Of a DNA stretch of 64,000 nt, positions 11,494-20,677 are shown piece after piece. Both the position numbers and the translations under genes were made by a program. The notes beneath the pieces are model-generated. The model had not been told where the DNA came from. It worked only from the letters and a program-made list of their open reading frames with translations, and searched no databases. Positions within the stretch are counted from its first letter, which is position 1. Every line of letters starts with the position of its first letter. Origin of the DNA: Sutcliffiella sp. FSL R7-0096 (GTDB lineage: Bacteria; Bacillota; Bacilli; Bacillales; Bacillaceae_I); NCBI RefSeq assembly GCF_038595065.1, contig NZ_CP152003.1:3266001-3330000 (forward strand). Direction: 5' to 3'.

Positions 11494-12660
11494 CTAGTGT
11501 GTATAAGCGTCTACATTATCCTGGTTCACATGGAAATGCAGCGCAGAGTTCAAACCTTCCGCCACCACATTGGCCATGTCTTCTATAAAATCATCCACTT
11601 CCTTCGGTGTAACCATCAGGTTATGACCGAGCGGAGACAACACTTCGTGAATCAGCTTCCGTTTTTCCTCTTCAGGTAACGTTCCAACGATACCAAGGAA
11701 ATTCTTACGATGCTCTTCCCCTGGAAGATCCTCTTCTGTCAGCTTCCGCCTTTCCCCAAATGTCATTCCTGCGGGCGCGAGCGACCTTGAAGGACTGTCC
11801 CCCTCTCTCATCTCTTTCCCAAAATGCTTCAGGATGAAGTCGATGGTGTCACTTGCCATGGACACAGCATCTACCACAGTCGGAATGCCAATGGCAATCA
11901 CCGGAATTCCAAGTGTATCCATGCTCAGCTCCTTACGCTTGTTCCCAACACCTGAACCAGGATGTATCCCTGTATCAGAAATCTGGATGGTCGCATTTAC
12001 CCGCTCGATGGACCTCGCAGCCAAGGCATCTATGGCAATCACAAAATCTGGCTTCGTTTTTTCCACCACTCCCAAAATGATGTCACTCGTTTCAATTCCT
12101 GTAATCCCCATCACTCCCGGGATGATCGCACTGACAGGCCTGAATCCATCCTGTACGGACTCTGGTTGCAGCTTGAACAAGTGCCTTGTGATTAACAGGT
12201 TTTCACATACCAACGGACCAAGTGCATCCGGTGTGACATTCGTATTACCAAGCCCTACAACCAGACAGGTGGCATCCTTGGATATATTAAGGGATGTAAG
12301 GAAGGCGCTGAATTCTTTTGCAAAGACAGTCTCGACTTTTTTCTGCAGATCGGAATCCTTTTGCCTGATTCCCACCGCTTCCAATGTGAGGTAGTTACCA
12401 GGCTTCTTTCCGGTCATTTCCGCTCCCTTATCTGAAATGGTCACGGTTGTAACATTGATACCATCCGTCTGTCTTTCTTTAACGACTACTCCTTCTATGG
12501 CCGATACAGGATTTGATGTCTGGTTATTTTCATTGTTCTGTAGGTTTTGATTCTGCCCATTCTGTCGGTTATGTTTCTCAATAGCCATCTGATTGGCTTC
12601 TACCGCCAAGTCGGTTCTCACTTCATACTTGCTTAGATCCAAAGGTTGTGGTTGATTCAT
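11494..12660 (-). CDS. gpr: Germination protease GPR
   Basis: A 388-residue spore protease (family A25) that degrades small acid-soluble spore proteins at germination. The family start region [15 protein letters not shown] is present; this includes the propeptide removed by autoprocessing late in sporulation. Core motifs include [16 protein letters not shown] and [18 protein letters not shown] choose ATG 12660 because GGAGG lies 10 bases upstream. A Gln/Asn-rich insert (about residues 30-50, [14 protein letters not shown]) is an unusual low-complexity stretch and makes the protein longer than the B. subtilis one. Confidence 0.97.
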   Translation of the reverse strand: MNQPQPLDLSKYEVRTDLAVEANQMAIEKHNRQNGQNQNLQNNENNQTSNPVSAIEGVVVKERQTDGINVTTVTISDKGAEMTGKKPGNYLTLEAVGIRQKDSDLQKKVETVFAKEFSAFLTSLNISKDATCLVVGLGNTNVTPDALGPLVCENLLITRHLFKLQPESVQDGFRPVSAIIPGVMGITGIETSDIILGVVEKTKPDFVIAIDALAARSIERVNATIQISDTGIHPGSGVGNKRKELSMDTLGIPVIAIGIPTVVDAVSMASDTIDFILKHFGKEMREGDSPSRSLAPAGMTFGERRKLTEEDLPGEEHRKNFLGIVGTLPEEEKRKLIHEVLSPLGHNLMVTPKEVDDFIEDMANVVAEGLNSALHFHVNQDNVDAYTH

Positions 12661-12696
12661 TCTTTTTCCGCCTCCAGCATTGCCAAATTTTAGTTT

Positions 12697-12726
12697 TATT
12701 TTGACCCTACAACCGTTTTTCATGCA
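12697..12726 (-). promoter_or_regulatory. Candidate sigma-G promoter of gpr
   Basis: On the minus strand, TGCATG (12726-12721), a 17-base spacer and CAAAATA (12703-12697) resemble the forespore sigma-G consensus (TGAATA, CATACTA). The position, about 40 bases before the gpr start, fits forespore expression known for gpr. Confidence 0.45.
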
Positions 12727-12775
12727 TGAGAATGTGGGTGTTTTACACTTTCAAGAAAATTCCCTTGACTCCCTA

Positions 12776-12804
12776 TTGCATAATCATAATGGATTTGATA
12801 AAAT
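12776..12804 (+). promoter_or_regulatory. Likely SigA promoter of rpsT
   Basis: TTGCAT, a 17-base spacer and TAAAAT lie about 78 bases before the rpsT start. The leader that follows can form a small hairpin (TCGAG with CTCGA around 12834-12853), a possible site of autoregulation. Confidence 0.55.
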
Positions 12805-12881
12805 ATCACTTGTTCTCATAAGTAAAGAAATGTCGAGTTTTATATAAATCTCGATCGTTGAATTGTATGGAGGTGAAAGAT

Positions 12882-13148
12882 ATGCCAAACATTAAATCTG
12901 CTATCAAACGTGTAAAAACTAACGATGTACGTCGTGCTCATAACGCTACTATCAAGTCTTCTATGCGTACTGCTGTGAAGAAAGTAGAAGCTTTTGTTGC
13001 TAACAACGATGTTGAAGGTGCAAAAACTGCTTACCTAGAAGCTGCTAAACGTTTAGACAAAGCTGCGCAAAACGGTATCATCCACAAAAATGCAGCAAAC
13101 CGTCAAAAATCTCGCCTAGCGAAAAAAGTAAACGGAGCTACTGCATAA
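12882..13148 (+). CDS. rpsT: 30S ribosomal protein S20
   Basis: An 88-residue basic protein, [15 protein letters not shown], the typical S20 N-terminus; it binds 16S rRNA in the small subunit. The ATG at 12882 has GGAGGTG 6 bases upstream, which rules out the longer in-frame extension. It is transcribed divergently from gpr and ends in a hairpin terminator. Confidence 0.98.
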   Translation: MPNIKSAIKRVKTNDVRRAHNATIKSSMRTAVKKVEAFVANNDVEGAKTAYLEAAKRLDKAAQNGIIHKNAANRQKSRLAKKVNGATA

Positions 13149-13153
13149 TAAAA

Positions 13154-13180
13154 GGGCGATCCGGTTGGGTCGTTTTTTTA
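13154..13180 (+). terminator. rpsT terminator
   Basis: CGATCC pairs with GGGTCG (one G-U pair) around GGTT, followed by a run of seven T, starting 9 bases after the rpsT stop. Confidence 0.8.
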
Positions 13181-13187
13181 TTTTTTG

Positions 13188-13214
13188 TCCTTTGGGGGTC
13201 AGACCCCCAAAGGA
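13188..13214. terminator. Long GGGGGTCAGACCCCC palindrome
   Basis: Perfect 12-bp arms TCCTTTGGGGGT and ACCCCCAAAGGA around CAG, with T-runs on either side. It could be a second, bidirectional terminator. A shorter relative (AGGGGTCAGACCCT) lies at 29199-29212, so the GGTCAGACC core may be a small repeat family. Confidence 0.55.
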
Positions 13215-13365
13215 TTTTTTTGTTTTACGGCGAATATAGAATAATACTGCGCTTTCAGATTATGGGTCAACCGGCTTTTTAAAGGTTGGTTGATGTTCTT
13301 CAGAGGTGTGGGATGATTCAATGATAGTGGATGGATGTTGGTAACGGACGTGATTCCGTTCAAAT

Positions 13366-13551
13366 GTCCAAAGATTTTTGGTTTTTGTCCGAAGATTCCG
13401 CATAGTTGTCCGAAGTTTGGAGCAACTTGTCCGAACCTATTTTTTAAATGTCCAAACACTTAAAAATCTTGTACGAACTAGGTAGTGCAAATGTCCGAAC
13501 TCCTTGCCAAAAGCTAATTATTTGTCCGAACCAACAAGGTAGTTGTCCGAA
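13366..13551 (+). repeat. 21-bp-period array of TTGTCCGAA motifs
   Basis: Nine copies of a GTCCGAA-like core start at 13366, 13387, 13408, 13429, 13450, 13471, 13493, 13524 and 13545. The first six are exactly 21 bases apart; the later steps are 22, 31 and 21. The 12 or so bases between cores are not conserved. The array sits between the convergent rpsT and holA genes. An 86-codon minus-strand frame that crosses part of it reads as a seven-residue FGQ/FGH repeat; it looks like a by-product of the 21-base period and has no ribosome site. Confidence 0.85.
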
Positions 13552-13633
13552 TGCTTTTTCAGAAGCTCAAAATGCTCTATATTCCATTATTTTTCGTTAG
13601 TTTGTTGTGGTTTTGAAGAAATTCCTAAACAAT

Positions 13634-13665
13634 AAAAAACCACCGAAACTGGTTGTTCGGCGGTT
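13634..13665 (-). terminator. holA terminator
   Basis: Minus strand: AACCGCCGAA pairs with TTCGGTGGTT (one G-U pair), 8-base loop, then TTTTTT. It is 16 bases past the holA stop. Confidence 0.85.
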
Positions 13666-13681
13666 GACTGTTTGGTTTTAT

Positions 13682-14707
13682 TTAGTTGATTGGCGCCAGT
13701 CTGATTAATAGCATCTCCATCGCCAACTGTTTATCTATCTTTCCGCTCTTCATCAGATAATCCGCTTCGGCAAGCTCATCCACTACTTTCATCAATTCAG
13801 CACGCCCGAAATACCGCCCCTGCTGTGCTGCCAGTTTCACCCTGTACGGATGGACCCTTAGCATGCCGGCCATTTTCTGTTGGCTGTACCCTTGTTCGCT
13901 TAAATCCTTTACCTGATATAACAAGCGGAACTGGTTGGCAATGAGCGCGTGGAGCTTTATCGGTTCCTCGTTGTTTCGAACCAAATCATAAAAAAGTTCG
14001 AGTGCTTCATCTATCCGCCTATGCACCATTTTTTCAATGAGTTCGAATACGGAGTGCTCAATGGATTTGGCTGCCAACAGCTTGACTGTATCAACGGAAA
14101 TTTCCTGATCGGAAGCGCCGATATACATGGCCATTTTGTTGATCTCCTGGGCAAGGACAGAAAGATTGACTCCCGCAATCTTTAGTAATTCCTCTGATGC
14201 GGCATCTCCTAGAATCGCTCCATTTTGCATTGCTTTGTCTTTCATCCAAAGCTTCAAGTCCCTTTCCCCGAGCGGCTGTGCTTCGATGACTTCCGCTTGC
14301 TTTTTTAGCTCCTTGACAATCTTTTTCCGCTCATCCAGCTTCTCGTAAGATGCTTGAATTACCAAAATGGTATATGGTGCAGCTTCTTTTATGTAAGAAA
14401 TAAATCGGTCCGTGTTGTGTTCAACCTTGCTCTTATTTTTTTCCGCTGTAAGAAAGAAGGGATTGGTCATGACCACCACTCTTCGCTCCCCCATGAACGG
14501 TAGAGTCTCCGAGTCCTCGATGGCTACATCCACCGGCTGTTCTTCCATATCATAAAAGGAGAGATTAAAATCATGTTCTTCCACATCAAGAGCATGCTCT
14601 ATGATGGCATCCCTTATTTCCCTCATTAAAAATCCTTCGGTGCCCAATAATAAATATATCGGCGCGAAATGTTTTGCTTTTATTTTCTTTAACGCTTCGA
14701 ATCCCAT
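13682..14707 (-). CDS. holA: DNA polymerase III subunit delta
   Basis: A 341-residue HolA (YqeN) clamp-loader subunit that opens the beta sliding clamp. The family N-terminus PIYLLLGTEGFLMREI and the C-terminal helical collar region (MAGMLRVHPYRVKLAAQQ, YFGRAELMKVVDELAEADY) are clear. It lies between comEC/yqzM and rpsT as in B. subtilis, though here it has its own terminator. The start ATG is at 14707. Confidence 0.95.
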   Translation of the reverse strand: MGFEALKKIKAKHFAPIYLLLGTEGFLMREIRDAIIEHALDVEEHDFNLSFYDMEEQPVDVAIEDSETLPFMGERRVVVMTNPFFLTAEKNKSKVEHNTDRFISYIKEAAPYTILVIQASYEKLDERKKIVKELKKQAEVIEAQPLGERDLKLWMKDKAMQNGAILGDAASEELLKIAGVNLSVLAQEINKMAMYIGASDQEISVDTVKLLAAKSIEHSVFELIEKMVHRRIDEALELFYDLVRNNEEPIKLHALIANQFRLLYQVKDLSEQGYSQQKMAGMLRVHPYRVKLAAQQGRYFGRAELMKVVDELAEADYLMKSGKIDKQLAMEMLLIRLAPIN

Positions 14708-14795
14708 TGTTATGCTCCCGTCATTTGTTTCTACTCCTTCTTATCGTACATGAGAGATGAATGAGTTGACAAGGAGTTATATAAGCAAACAAAGT

Positions 14796-14838
14796 CAAAG
14801 GAGATTAGTTCTCACCTACAAAGAACTAATCTCCATTT
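14796..14838. terminator. Strong hairpin upstream of holA
   Basis: GGAGATTAGTTCT (14800-14812) pairs perfectly with AGAACTAATCTCC (14822-14834) around a 9-base loop. The plus side continues CATTTTATATAA and the minus side CTTTGACTTTG, so T-runs are modest. It would end a minus-strand transcript coming from 14850-15000. Confidence 0.6.
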
Positions 14839-14990
14839 TATATAAACGTCAACGATGCTAGCCCCAGGTAACTCGCCCGTTAACGATTGCCCCGTTTGGG
14901 TGTAATACTATGTTCTCCTTGAATTTCTGAACTATTTGTGACAACTCTTGTCAAAGGTGGAAAAGCAAAAATGACTGGTGGATTTTTTTT
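14839..14990 (-). other. Unassigned stretch, possible small transcript
   Basis: Between the hairpin at 14.8 kb and yqzM there is a GC-richer segment (14850-14910) unlike ordinary spacer DNA. On the minus strand, TTGACA (in a TTGACAAGAGTTGTCA palindrome, about 14953-14938) and AAGGAG occur upstream of it. A 28-codon frame (14944-14858, TTG start, ending GAIVNGRVTWG) is open but has no ribosome site at the right distance. I do not recognise it; it may be a small RNA or a leader ended by the hairpin at 14796-14838. Confidence 0.25.
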
Positions 14991-15030
14991 GCCGTATAGC
15001 TTATACTAATGTGTGATAGGAGGGATACTT

Positions 15031-15165
15031 ATGAACGAATTTGAGAAAAGCGTCCAAAGTAAACGTAACGATGCAGTAGATTCTGGTGTCGGTTTTATCG
15101 TATCCTTCGGTTTTTTCGCAACAATCTTTGCAATGGCAACATTGATTCATTACCTAGGATCTTAA
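15031..15165 (+). CDS. yqzM: YqzM family small membrane protein
   Basis: A 44-residue protein, MNEFEKSVQSKRNDAVDSGV followed by a hydrophobic segment (residues 21-40) and HYLGS. It matches YqzM, a small conserved Bacillus protein of unknown role found next to comEC. AGGAGGG lies 8 bases before the ATG. A single membrane helix is predicted from the sequence. It points toward comEC, with a shared terminator between them. Confidence 0.88.
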   Translation: MNEFEKSVQSKRNDAVDSGVGFIVSFGFFATIFAMATLIHYLGS

Positions 15166-15250
15166 TGGCGGCATAACAATACATACCGTCGTGATTCTTT
15201 TCCAAAGCGGTTGTGAAAAGAATGAGGATATCTCTGAAAAGCTTCGCTAT

Positions 15251-15286
15251 AAAAGAGACTGCGTCTAAATGGTGCAGTCTCTTTTT
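15251..15286. terminator. Bidirectional terminator between yqzM and comEC
   Basis: AAAAGAGACTGC (15251-15262) pairs with GCAGTCTCTTTT (15274-15285) around 11 bases. T-runs lie on both sides, which suits the convergent genes. Confidence 0.9.
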
Positions 15287-15303
15287 CATTTTGATACTGT
15301 ATC

Positions 15304-17613
15304 CTATGGTAGTACCGTGGAAAACGTTCCACCCCGATGTGTAAATTCAAAGATAATTGCCCCTTGTCTATCCGTACGATACACCATTGCCTCTGAACGC
15401 TCCAGCCTGTCGAGTACTTCCTGATGTGGATGACCAAAACGGTTGTTTCTCCCGGCGGAAATGATGGCGATATCCGGTTGCAGCCTTTCAACAAATGCCT
15501 GGCCGGTTGAAGTCTTGCTCCCATGATGACCAGCTTTTAGCACATCCACCGTTATATTTGGGTAGCGAAGTAACACCTCCCTTTCCCCTTCACCTTCCAT
15601 ATCTCCAGTAAACAGCCAACTTCTGTCGCCCAAAATGGCGTAAAGAGCAATCGATCCTTCATTCTTATTTTCATACGCTTTGGCTGGATGCAGATATAAA
15701 AAACTGGCAGTATCCACATCCCACCCTATATTCGGAACAGCAGTCTGTATTTTTGCCCCTCGATAGTCGGCTTCAAGCAATATCTCCTCTTCCAGTTCAC
15801 TTCCGCCAAATCCCAATGGAACCACCACTTCGCTTACCTTTACATGTCCCCAGAGACTTGCGACATTGCCGATATGATCATAATCTCCATGAGATAATAT
15901 TAATTTGTCCAACTTCCTTACTCCTTCCGCTTTCAAAAAAGGCAACAATACATCGATACCACTGTTATACTCCCTCTTCCTTTCTTTCCATGCTTCTTTC
16001 GGGAATGGGAATGCGCCTCCTGTGTCAATCAGATACGTTCCTTTATTAAAAGGAAGCCGAATAAATATAGCATCTCCCTGTCCAATATCCACTACCACCA
16101 CTTTTCCATAAGGGTTTGTATATGGAATGTACCATTGGAAACACAAACAGCCCACAAGCATAGCCGATGCAGCCGACAACCTTTTCTTTTCCCACAGATA
16201 AAAAAATAAAGCCGTAAAAGATACGAGCAGCCCCATCATCCCGATAAAAGGTTTTCCAAACACCAGTGTACCGAATGGTATACTCGCAAACCACACCGCA
16301 AGAGAATTCAAAAGCTGAAGGGGGAAAGAGAAAAAAGGGACAAGTAAGGGGAGCAGTCCAGGATAGAAGATCATCGCAAAAAAGAGCAAGAATGCACCAG
16401 GAAGGACAAACAAGGAGAAAAAAGGGACATAGATTATATTTAAAAACGGGCTCCAGATGGAAAACTGGTAAAAGTGAAAAAGCAGCAAAGGCAGCGAAGC
16501 GACCTGAGCAATAAAGGAGACATAGAAAATCTGAAGAAGTCCATTGTTGACAGTGCTGATTTTCCTTGACGTCAATATTAAAGCCATACTGACCGAAAAG
16601 GATAATTGAAATCCGATATGATACATGTAATATGGGTTCAATAGCAAAACAAAGATGCAGGCAAGGCCGATTGTATCAATAGAGAGGATTTTCTTTTTAA
16701 AAAGCAGCAGCACAAGGGCTACGCCTGTCATTGTTGCGGCCCTCATGACAGACGGTGCACCACCTGCCAGAACGACATAAAGAGGTAATAGAAGGATTAA
16801 GAGGATGTTAACCGATTGTCGGGTTAGTCCCAATCGAATACCGGTATAGAAGGCAGCTGCGGTAATGATTCCTACATGCAAACCAGAAATCGCCAATAAA
16901 TGAATGAGGCCCAACTTTTGGTATGCCTCTAATACCATATGATCAAGATATCTTCTCTCCCCGAAAATCAAGGAAATTATAAAGCTTGCCACAACTGGGT
17001 CCATATGTTCATCAATTGTTTTTATTCCCTTGTCGCGATACTTTTGGAGACCTTTAAAAATAGAAATATTTTCACCGGGGGCACAAGATTCCGGCAACCT
17101 GTCCAATGAAAATATCCAATATTTTTTTTGTTCGTAAAGATAGTTCTTGTAATCAAAAGCATGAGGGTTGGTGGCTGGCTGAGGTATTTTCAAGGCCCCT
17201 TGCCAATTACATAGCTCTCCAATTTCCAAAGATTCAAGTAGGGTGATCTCTTGTTGCTCCTGGAGATAATATTCCACTACCATCGATTCTTTTTTATTAC
17301 TTTTCATTTCAAAACTGGCTTTGTTTCCATCAATATGAATGGATGTGGTGATGGTTCCAGAAATTCGTGTTTCACTACCCGTATGAACGGATACATTCTG
17401 GGACTCGATCATATTCATATAGCCGTAAAATCCAGCGCTGAAGAGGAGAGTCAAAAGGAGTAGTCTGAGAGGATTTTTATCTTGAAGATAGATCCATAAA
17501 AAAAAGACAATCAAAAGGGAAAGCGGTCCCCAGTGAGTATCTGACCTGGAGACAGCAATTCCCAAACAGCTAGCGATGGCCAAATAAGCAAAGTAGCCTG
17601 TCCTAATTTTCAT
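15304..17613 (-). CDS. comEC: ComEC/Rec2 DNA uptake channel
   Basis: A polytopic membrane protein of about 769 residues that carries single-stranded DNA across the membrane in transformation. Order: N-terminal membrane segment and OB-like DUF4131 region, the Competence domain with many transmembrane helices (RYLDHMVLEAYQKLGLIHLL then ISGLHVGI), and a C-terminal metallo-beta-lactamase-like domain with SHGDYDHIGN and KAGHHGSKTS. I start at ATG 17613 (MKIRTGYFAY), 10 bases past the comEB stop, with AAGGA overlapping that stop. A start at 17661 inside comEB is possible but has no ribosome site. Confidence 0.94.
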   Translation of the reverse strand: MKIRTGYFAYLAIASCLGIAVSRSDTHWGPLSLLIVFFLWIYLQDKNPLRLLLLTLLFSAGFYGYMNMIESQNVSVHTGSETRISGTITTSIHIDGNKASFEMKSNKKESMVVEYYLQEQQEITLLESLEIGELCNWQGALKIPQPATNPHAFDYKNYLYEQKKYWIFSLDRLPESCAPGENISIFKGLQKYRDKGIKTIDEHMDPVVASFIISLIFGERRYLDHMVLEAYQKLGLIHLLAISGLHVGIITAAAFYTGIRLGLTRQSVNILLILLLPLYVVLAGGAPSVMRAATMTGVALVLLLFKKKILSIDTIGLACIFVLLLNPYYMYHIGFQLSFSVSMALILTSRKISTVNNGLLQIFYVSFIAQVASLPLLLFHFYQFSIWSPFLNIIYVPFFSLFVLPGAFLLFFAMIFYPGLLPLLVPFFSFPLQLLNSLAVWFASIPFGTLVFGKPFIGMMGLLVSFTALFFYLWEKKRLSAASAMLVGCLCFQWYIPYTNPYGKVVVVDIGQGDAIFIRLPFNKGTYLIDTGGAFPFPKEAWKERKREYNSGIDVLLPFLKAEGVRKLDKLILSHGDYDHIGNVASLWGHVKVSEVVVPLGFGGSELEEEILLEADYRGAKIQTAVPNIGWDVDTASFLYLHPAKAYENKNEGSIALYAILGDRSWLFTGDMEGEGEREVLLRYPNITVDVLKAGHHGSKTSTGQAFVERLQPDIAIISAGRNNRFGHPHQEVLDRLERSEAMVYRTDRQGAIIFEFTHRGGTFSTVLP

Positions 17614-17623
17614 TAAAATAAGA

Positions 17624-18193
17624 TTATCCTTGCTTACTGAAAAGCTCGGTGGATTGTTCATACCAGCGCTTTATTTCTTCATCACTTGCACCGGATTCCT
17701 CCAATCTTTCAATCAAGCTATTAATGAATCCTATTTTCTCAGGATCGTTCAAGCTTACAGCCATCTCATCCAGTTCCACGTGTTCCACGCGCACATCAGC
17801 CTGTTCGAACATTTCCATTGCATATGGATGGTTCTTATATTCCATTGCATAGTAAACCGTTTTAATTCCCGCTTGGATTATGGCTTTACAGCAATGAAGG
17901 CATGGAAAGTGGGTGACATAAATTTCGGCGCCAGTCGTCGGCACCCCAAATTTGGAGCATTGAAGCAAGGCATTCATTTCGGCATGGATGGTCCGCACAC
18001 AATGATTATCAATGACATAGCATCCTTCATCAATGCAATGTACTCCACCTGCAATGGAACCATTATAACCTCCAGCTATGATTCGTTTATCACGTACAAT
18101 AGTTGCTCCGACAGCAAGCCTTGTACAGGTACTTCTTAGTGCTAATAAATGGCTTTGCGCCATAAAGTATTGATCCCAAGATATTCTTGTCAT
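17624..18193 (-). CDS. comEB: ComE operon protein 2, dCMP deaminase family
   Basis: A 189-residue zinc deaminase. The active-site motif is HAEMNALL, and the zinc cysteines are in PCLHC. The family converts dCMP to dUMP. It sits between comEA and comEC as in B. subtilis, where it is not strictly required for transformation. Overlapping signals with comEC suggest translational coupling. Confidence 0.95.
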   Translation of the reverse strand: MTRISWDQYFMAQSHLLALRSTCTRLAVGATIVRDKRIIAGGYNGSIAGGVHCIDEGCYVIDNHCVRTIHAEMNALLQCSKFGVPTTGAEIYVTHFPCLHCCKAIIQAGIKTVYYAMEYKNHPYAMEMFEQADVRVEHVELDEMAVSLNDPEKIGFINSLIERLEESGASDEEIKRWYEQSTELFSKQG

Positions 18194-18263
18194 CTTCCCA
18201 TATGCCTCCTAATCTTCTTAAACAATATCCTTAGTGTAGCGGGTTTTCTTGTCTTCCGTCAAT

Positions 18264-18932
18264 TCAATTGGCTACAGTAATTTCATCCTTAAGCTTTTCA
18301 AAAGATTTCTCTCCGATTCCTGTCACATTCATGATTTCCTCTATACTCTTATATAAGCCATGGTCGGTCCTGTAGTCGATGATTGCCTTTGCTTTTGCTG
18401 GTCCGACACCCGTAAGAGCTGTCAGCTCCTCTTCTGAAGCAGAATTTATATTTATTTTTCCACCAGCGGAGTCAGCATTTGAACTGTTTTCAGGTTTAAT
18501 AAGGACCTCCCTCTCCTCTTCATCTCCCTCACGCGGGACGATGATGACCATTTCATCTGTCAGGAGGGAGGCCAAATTAACTTTCCTCGTATCTGCGTCA
18601 TCCAAAAAACCTCCTGCCACCTCCACTGCATCGATGACCCTGTCCCCCGATTTCATTTTGTAGACCCCAGGCTGGAAAACAGCTCCTTTGATATCAATAA
18701 GTACCTCTTTATTTATTGGCTGGGACGTTTCCTGTTCAACATCGTTTACTCCCAGATCCTCTTCACTTTCAGCTTCAGTTGCTTCCATCAAAAAACTCAC
18801 TTGTTGTTCCGCCTGCGTTTCTGTGGGAACATATAGCCTGGACCAGATGAAAAAACAAAATAACACAACAACACTAATCACAATCAACACTTTTGTTTTA
18901 TGGACATACCACAATTCTTTCAAGGCACTCAC
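18264..18932 (-). CDS. comEA: ComEA DNA-binding competence protein
   Basis: A 222-residue membrane-anchored receptor for transforming DNA. It has one transmembrane helix (about 13-30), an acidic linker, a SLBB domain (about 77-135, IDIKGAVFQPGVYKMKSG) and two helix-hairpin-helix motifs at the C-terminus (about 160-222, TGVGPAKAKAIIDYR and TGIGEKSFEKLK). It is first in comEA-comEB-comEC and divergent from comER. In Bacillus the operon depends on ComK. Confidence 0.96.
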   Translation of the reverse strand: MSALKELWYVHKTKVLIVISVVVLFCFFIWSRLYVPTETQAEQQVSFLMEATEAESEEDLGVNDVEQETSQPINKEVLIDIKGAVFQPGVYKMKSGDRVIDAVEVAGGFLDDADTRKVNLASLLTDEMVIIVPREGDEEEREVLIKPENSSNADSAGGKININSASEEELTALTGVGPAKAKAIIDYRTDHGLYKSIEEIMNVTGIGEKSFEKLKDEITVAN

Positions 18933-19006
18933 CTTCTATTCATATTAATAAGCATAAATACATATAGTGTATGAGAAACTTTTTTGGATGGAGGAGGGAA
19001 TGAAAC

Positions 19007-19825
19007 ATGAAGATTGGAATGATCGGCACAGGAAACATGGGGAGAATCTTGGTGGAATCATTTGTCGACTCGAAAGCAGTACCTCCTGAGAATATCACGA
19101 TTACTAATCGTTCCATAGAGAAAGCATTTAATTTACAACGCAAATATCCTGACCTATATGTGGCTGAAACGGCGGAAGAAGTGGTAAATGCTGCTGATAT
19201 TATCTTTTTATGTGTTAAACCATTGGATATTCACCCCCTTTTAACAAAAATCAATAAAGACTTGACGGCCGATAAATGTGTGATTTCCATTACGAGCCCT
19301 GTATCTGTTACGCAGCTGCAAACAATCATCAACTGCCAGGTGGCACGCATCATCCCAAGTATCACAAACCGCGCCTTAGCTGGTGTCACATTGGTGACAT
19401 TCGGAGAGAATGTACGAGAAGAATATAAGGATTTCTTACTGACTATTTGTTCAAAGATTTCAACACCAATTCATATTAAGGAAGATGTTACAAGGGTGGC
19501 ATCGGATATTGTAAGTTGTGGACCTGCATTTTTCAGTTATATTTTGCAGAGGTTCATTGACGGGGCTGTAAGTGAGACGGCCATAACCAAGGAGCAAGCG
19601 ACAGATTTGGCGAGCCAGATGATCATCGGAATGGGAAAATTGATTGAAAAGGATATTTATACCCTTCAAACCTTGCAAGAAAAAGTGTGTGTTAAGGGTG
19701 GTGTTACTGGAGAAGGCATTAAAGTGCTTGAGAATGAATTGGGCGATGTATTCCATCATGTCATTCAAAAGACGCATGAGAAGTTTGATGAAGATCTTGT
19801 GGAGGTCAAAAAACAGTTTCATTGA
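19007..19825 (+). CDS. comER: ComER, pyrroline-5-carboxylate reductase-like protein
   Basis: A 272-residue member of the ProC family. The N-terminal Rossmann motif is GMIGTGNMG (3-11), and the reductase core continues through CVKPLDI and VKGGVTGEG. Its divergent place beside comEA identifies ComER, whose biochemical activity is not established; in some bacilli it has been linked to sporulation and biofilm formation. GGAGGA precedes the ATG. Confidence 0.93.
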   Translation: MKIGMIGTGNMGRILVESFVDSKAVPPENITITNRSIEKAFNLQRKYPDLYVAETAEEVVNAADIIFLCVKPLDIHPLLTKINKDLTADKCVISITSPVSVTQLQTIINCQVARIIPSITNRALAGVTLVTFGENVREEYKDFLLTICSKISTPIHIKEDVTRVASDIVSCGPAFFSYILQRFIDGAVSETAITKEQATDLASQMIIGMGKLIEKDIYTLQTLQEKVCVKGGVTGEGIKVLENELGDVFHHVIQKTHEKFDEDLVEVKKQFH

Positions 19826-19898
19826 TTTTTCTCTAATAAGGTTATTCGCCATCAAGCGACAAATACCTTTAAGTTTTTTCAACTTTTTCCGTTAAACG

Positions 19899-19937
19899 CA
19901 AAAAACAGGTTTCCCTAAAGGGGAAGCCTATTTTTTT
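19899..19937. terminator. Bidirectional terminator between comER and yqeM
   Basis: AGGTTTCCC and GGGAAGCCT arms (one mismatch) with a 5-base loop and A/T runs on both sides. The hairpin reaches into the last codons of yqeM. Confidence 0.8.
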
Positions 19938-20677
19938 GCGGTGAAGAATATTCTTTCTGCATTTTCTGCTAAATGTTCAGTGGAATAGTCTCCAGTTACC
20001 GATAAGATGGTGAACCCCACTTCTTCTAGCCACTTTTTATAGGTCTCCACAGGAAAAGTCCGTTGGAAATGGAGTTCATCAAACCGTGTATACTGGTTTG
20101 TTTCTTCTTGAACGAAGAAAGAAAGCTCATGTTCGACACTATTCGGATGCTCTCCGGGGAAGCTGTTCCATATGTAGGCAACATCCTCTTCTGCACTGGT
20201 GAAAGTGTTATTCATGAATACTTGTGTCATTTTGTAGAGGGAATGCACATCGAATAATAGAAGCCCTCCTTCTTTTAACTGTTTATAGGCAGCTGAGAAG
20301 GCTCTTTTGACATCGTCTTCTGATTCAAGATAATTCAGGGAATCACAGAAAATAGTGATGCAATCGACGTTTTGGAATCCATCAAGCTCTGCCATGTTCT
20401 GCTCATAAAAAGGTATGGAAACCCCAGCTTCGGTTGCCTTTTCATAAGCAATGGCCAGCATGCTTTCTGAAAGGTCCACTCCTGCCACTTCCCAGCCTTC
20501 TTTAGCAAACCGAATGGCAAGCTCACCTGTGCCGCATCCAACATCCACCACTGAGAACCCCTTGGAATCCGCAGGAAGATGTTGATTTTTCATTGCCTGC
20601 ACAAATGACACCCATTTTTCATAGGGAACATCCTGCATCAATTGGTCATAAATATAGGCAAATTGTCCGTAAGCCAT
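19928..20677 (-). CDS. yqeM: YqeM class I SAM-dependent methyltransferase
   Basis: A 249-residue methyltransferase; VVDVGCGTGELAIRFA binds SAM, and IFCDSLNYL is a family motif. The substrate is unknown. It starts directly after rsfS (adjacent bases), so the yqeK-rsfS-yqeM genes are translated together. Confidence 0.85.
   Translation of the reverse strand: MAYGQFAYIYDQLMQDVPYEKWVSFVQAMKNQHLPADSKGFSVVDVGCGTGELAIRFAKEGWEVAGVDLSESMLAIAYEKATEAGVSIPFYEQNMAELDGFQNVDCITIFCDSLNYLESEDDVKRAFSAAYKQLKEGGLLLFDVHSLYKMTQVFMNNTFTSAEEDVAYIWNSFPGEHPNSVEHELSFFVQEETNQYTRFDELHFQRTFPVETYKKWLEEVGFTILSVTGDYSTEHLAENAERIFFTAKK

Noticed and set aside
13199-13459. 86-codon minus-strand frame rich in FGQ/FGH repeats
   Set aside because: It follows from the 21-bp period of the array, has no ribosome site and ends inside the long palindrome. 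Treated as non-coding.
13366-13551. CRISPR array
   Set aside because: Repeat core is only 7-9 bases with about 12-base fillers, and no cas genes are present.
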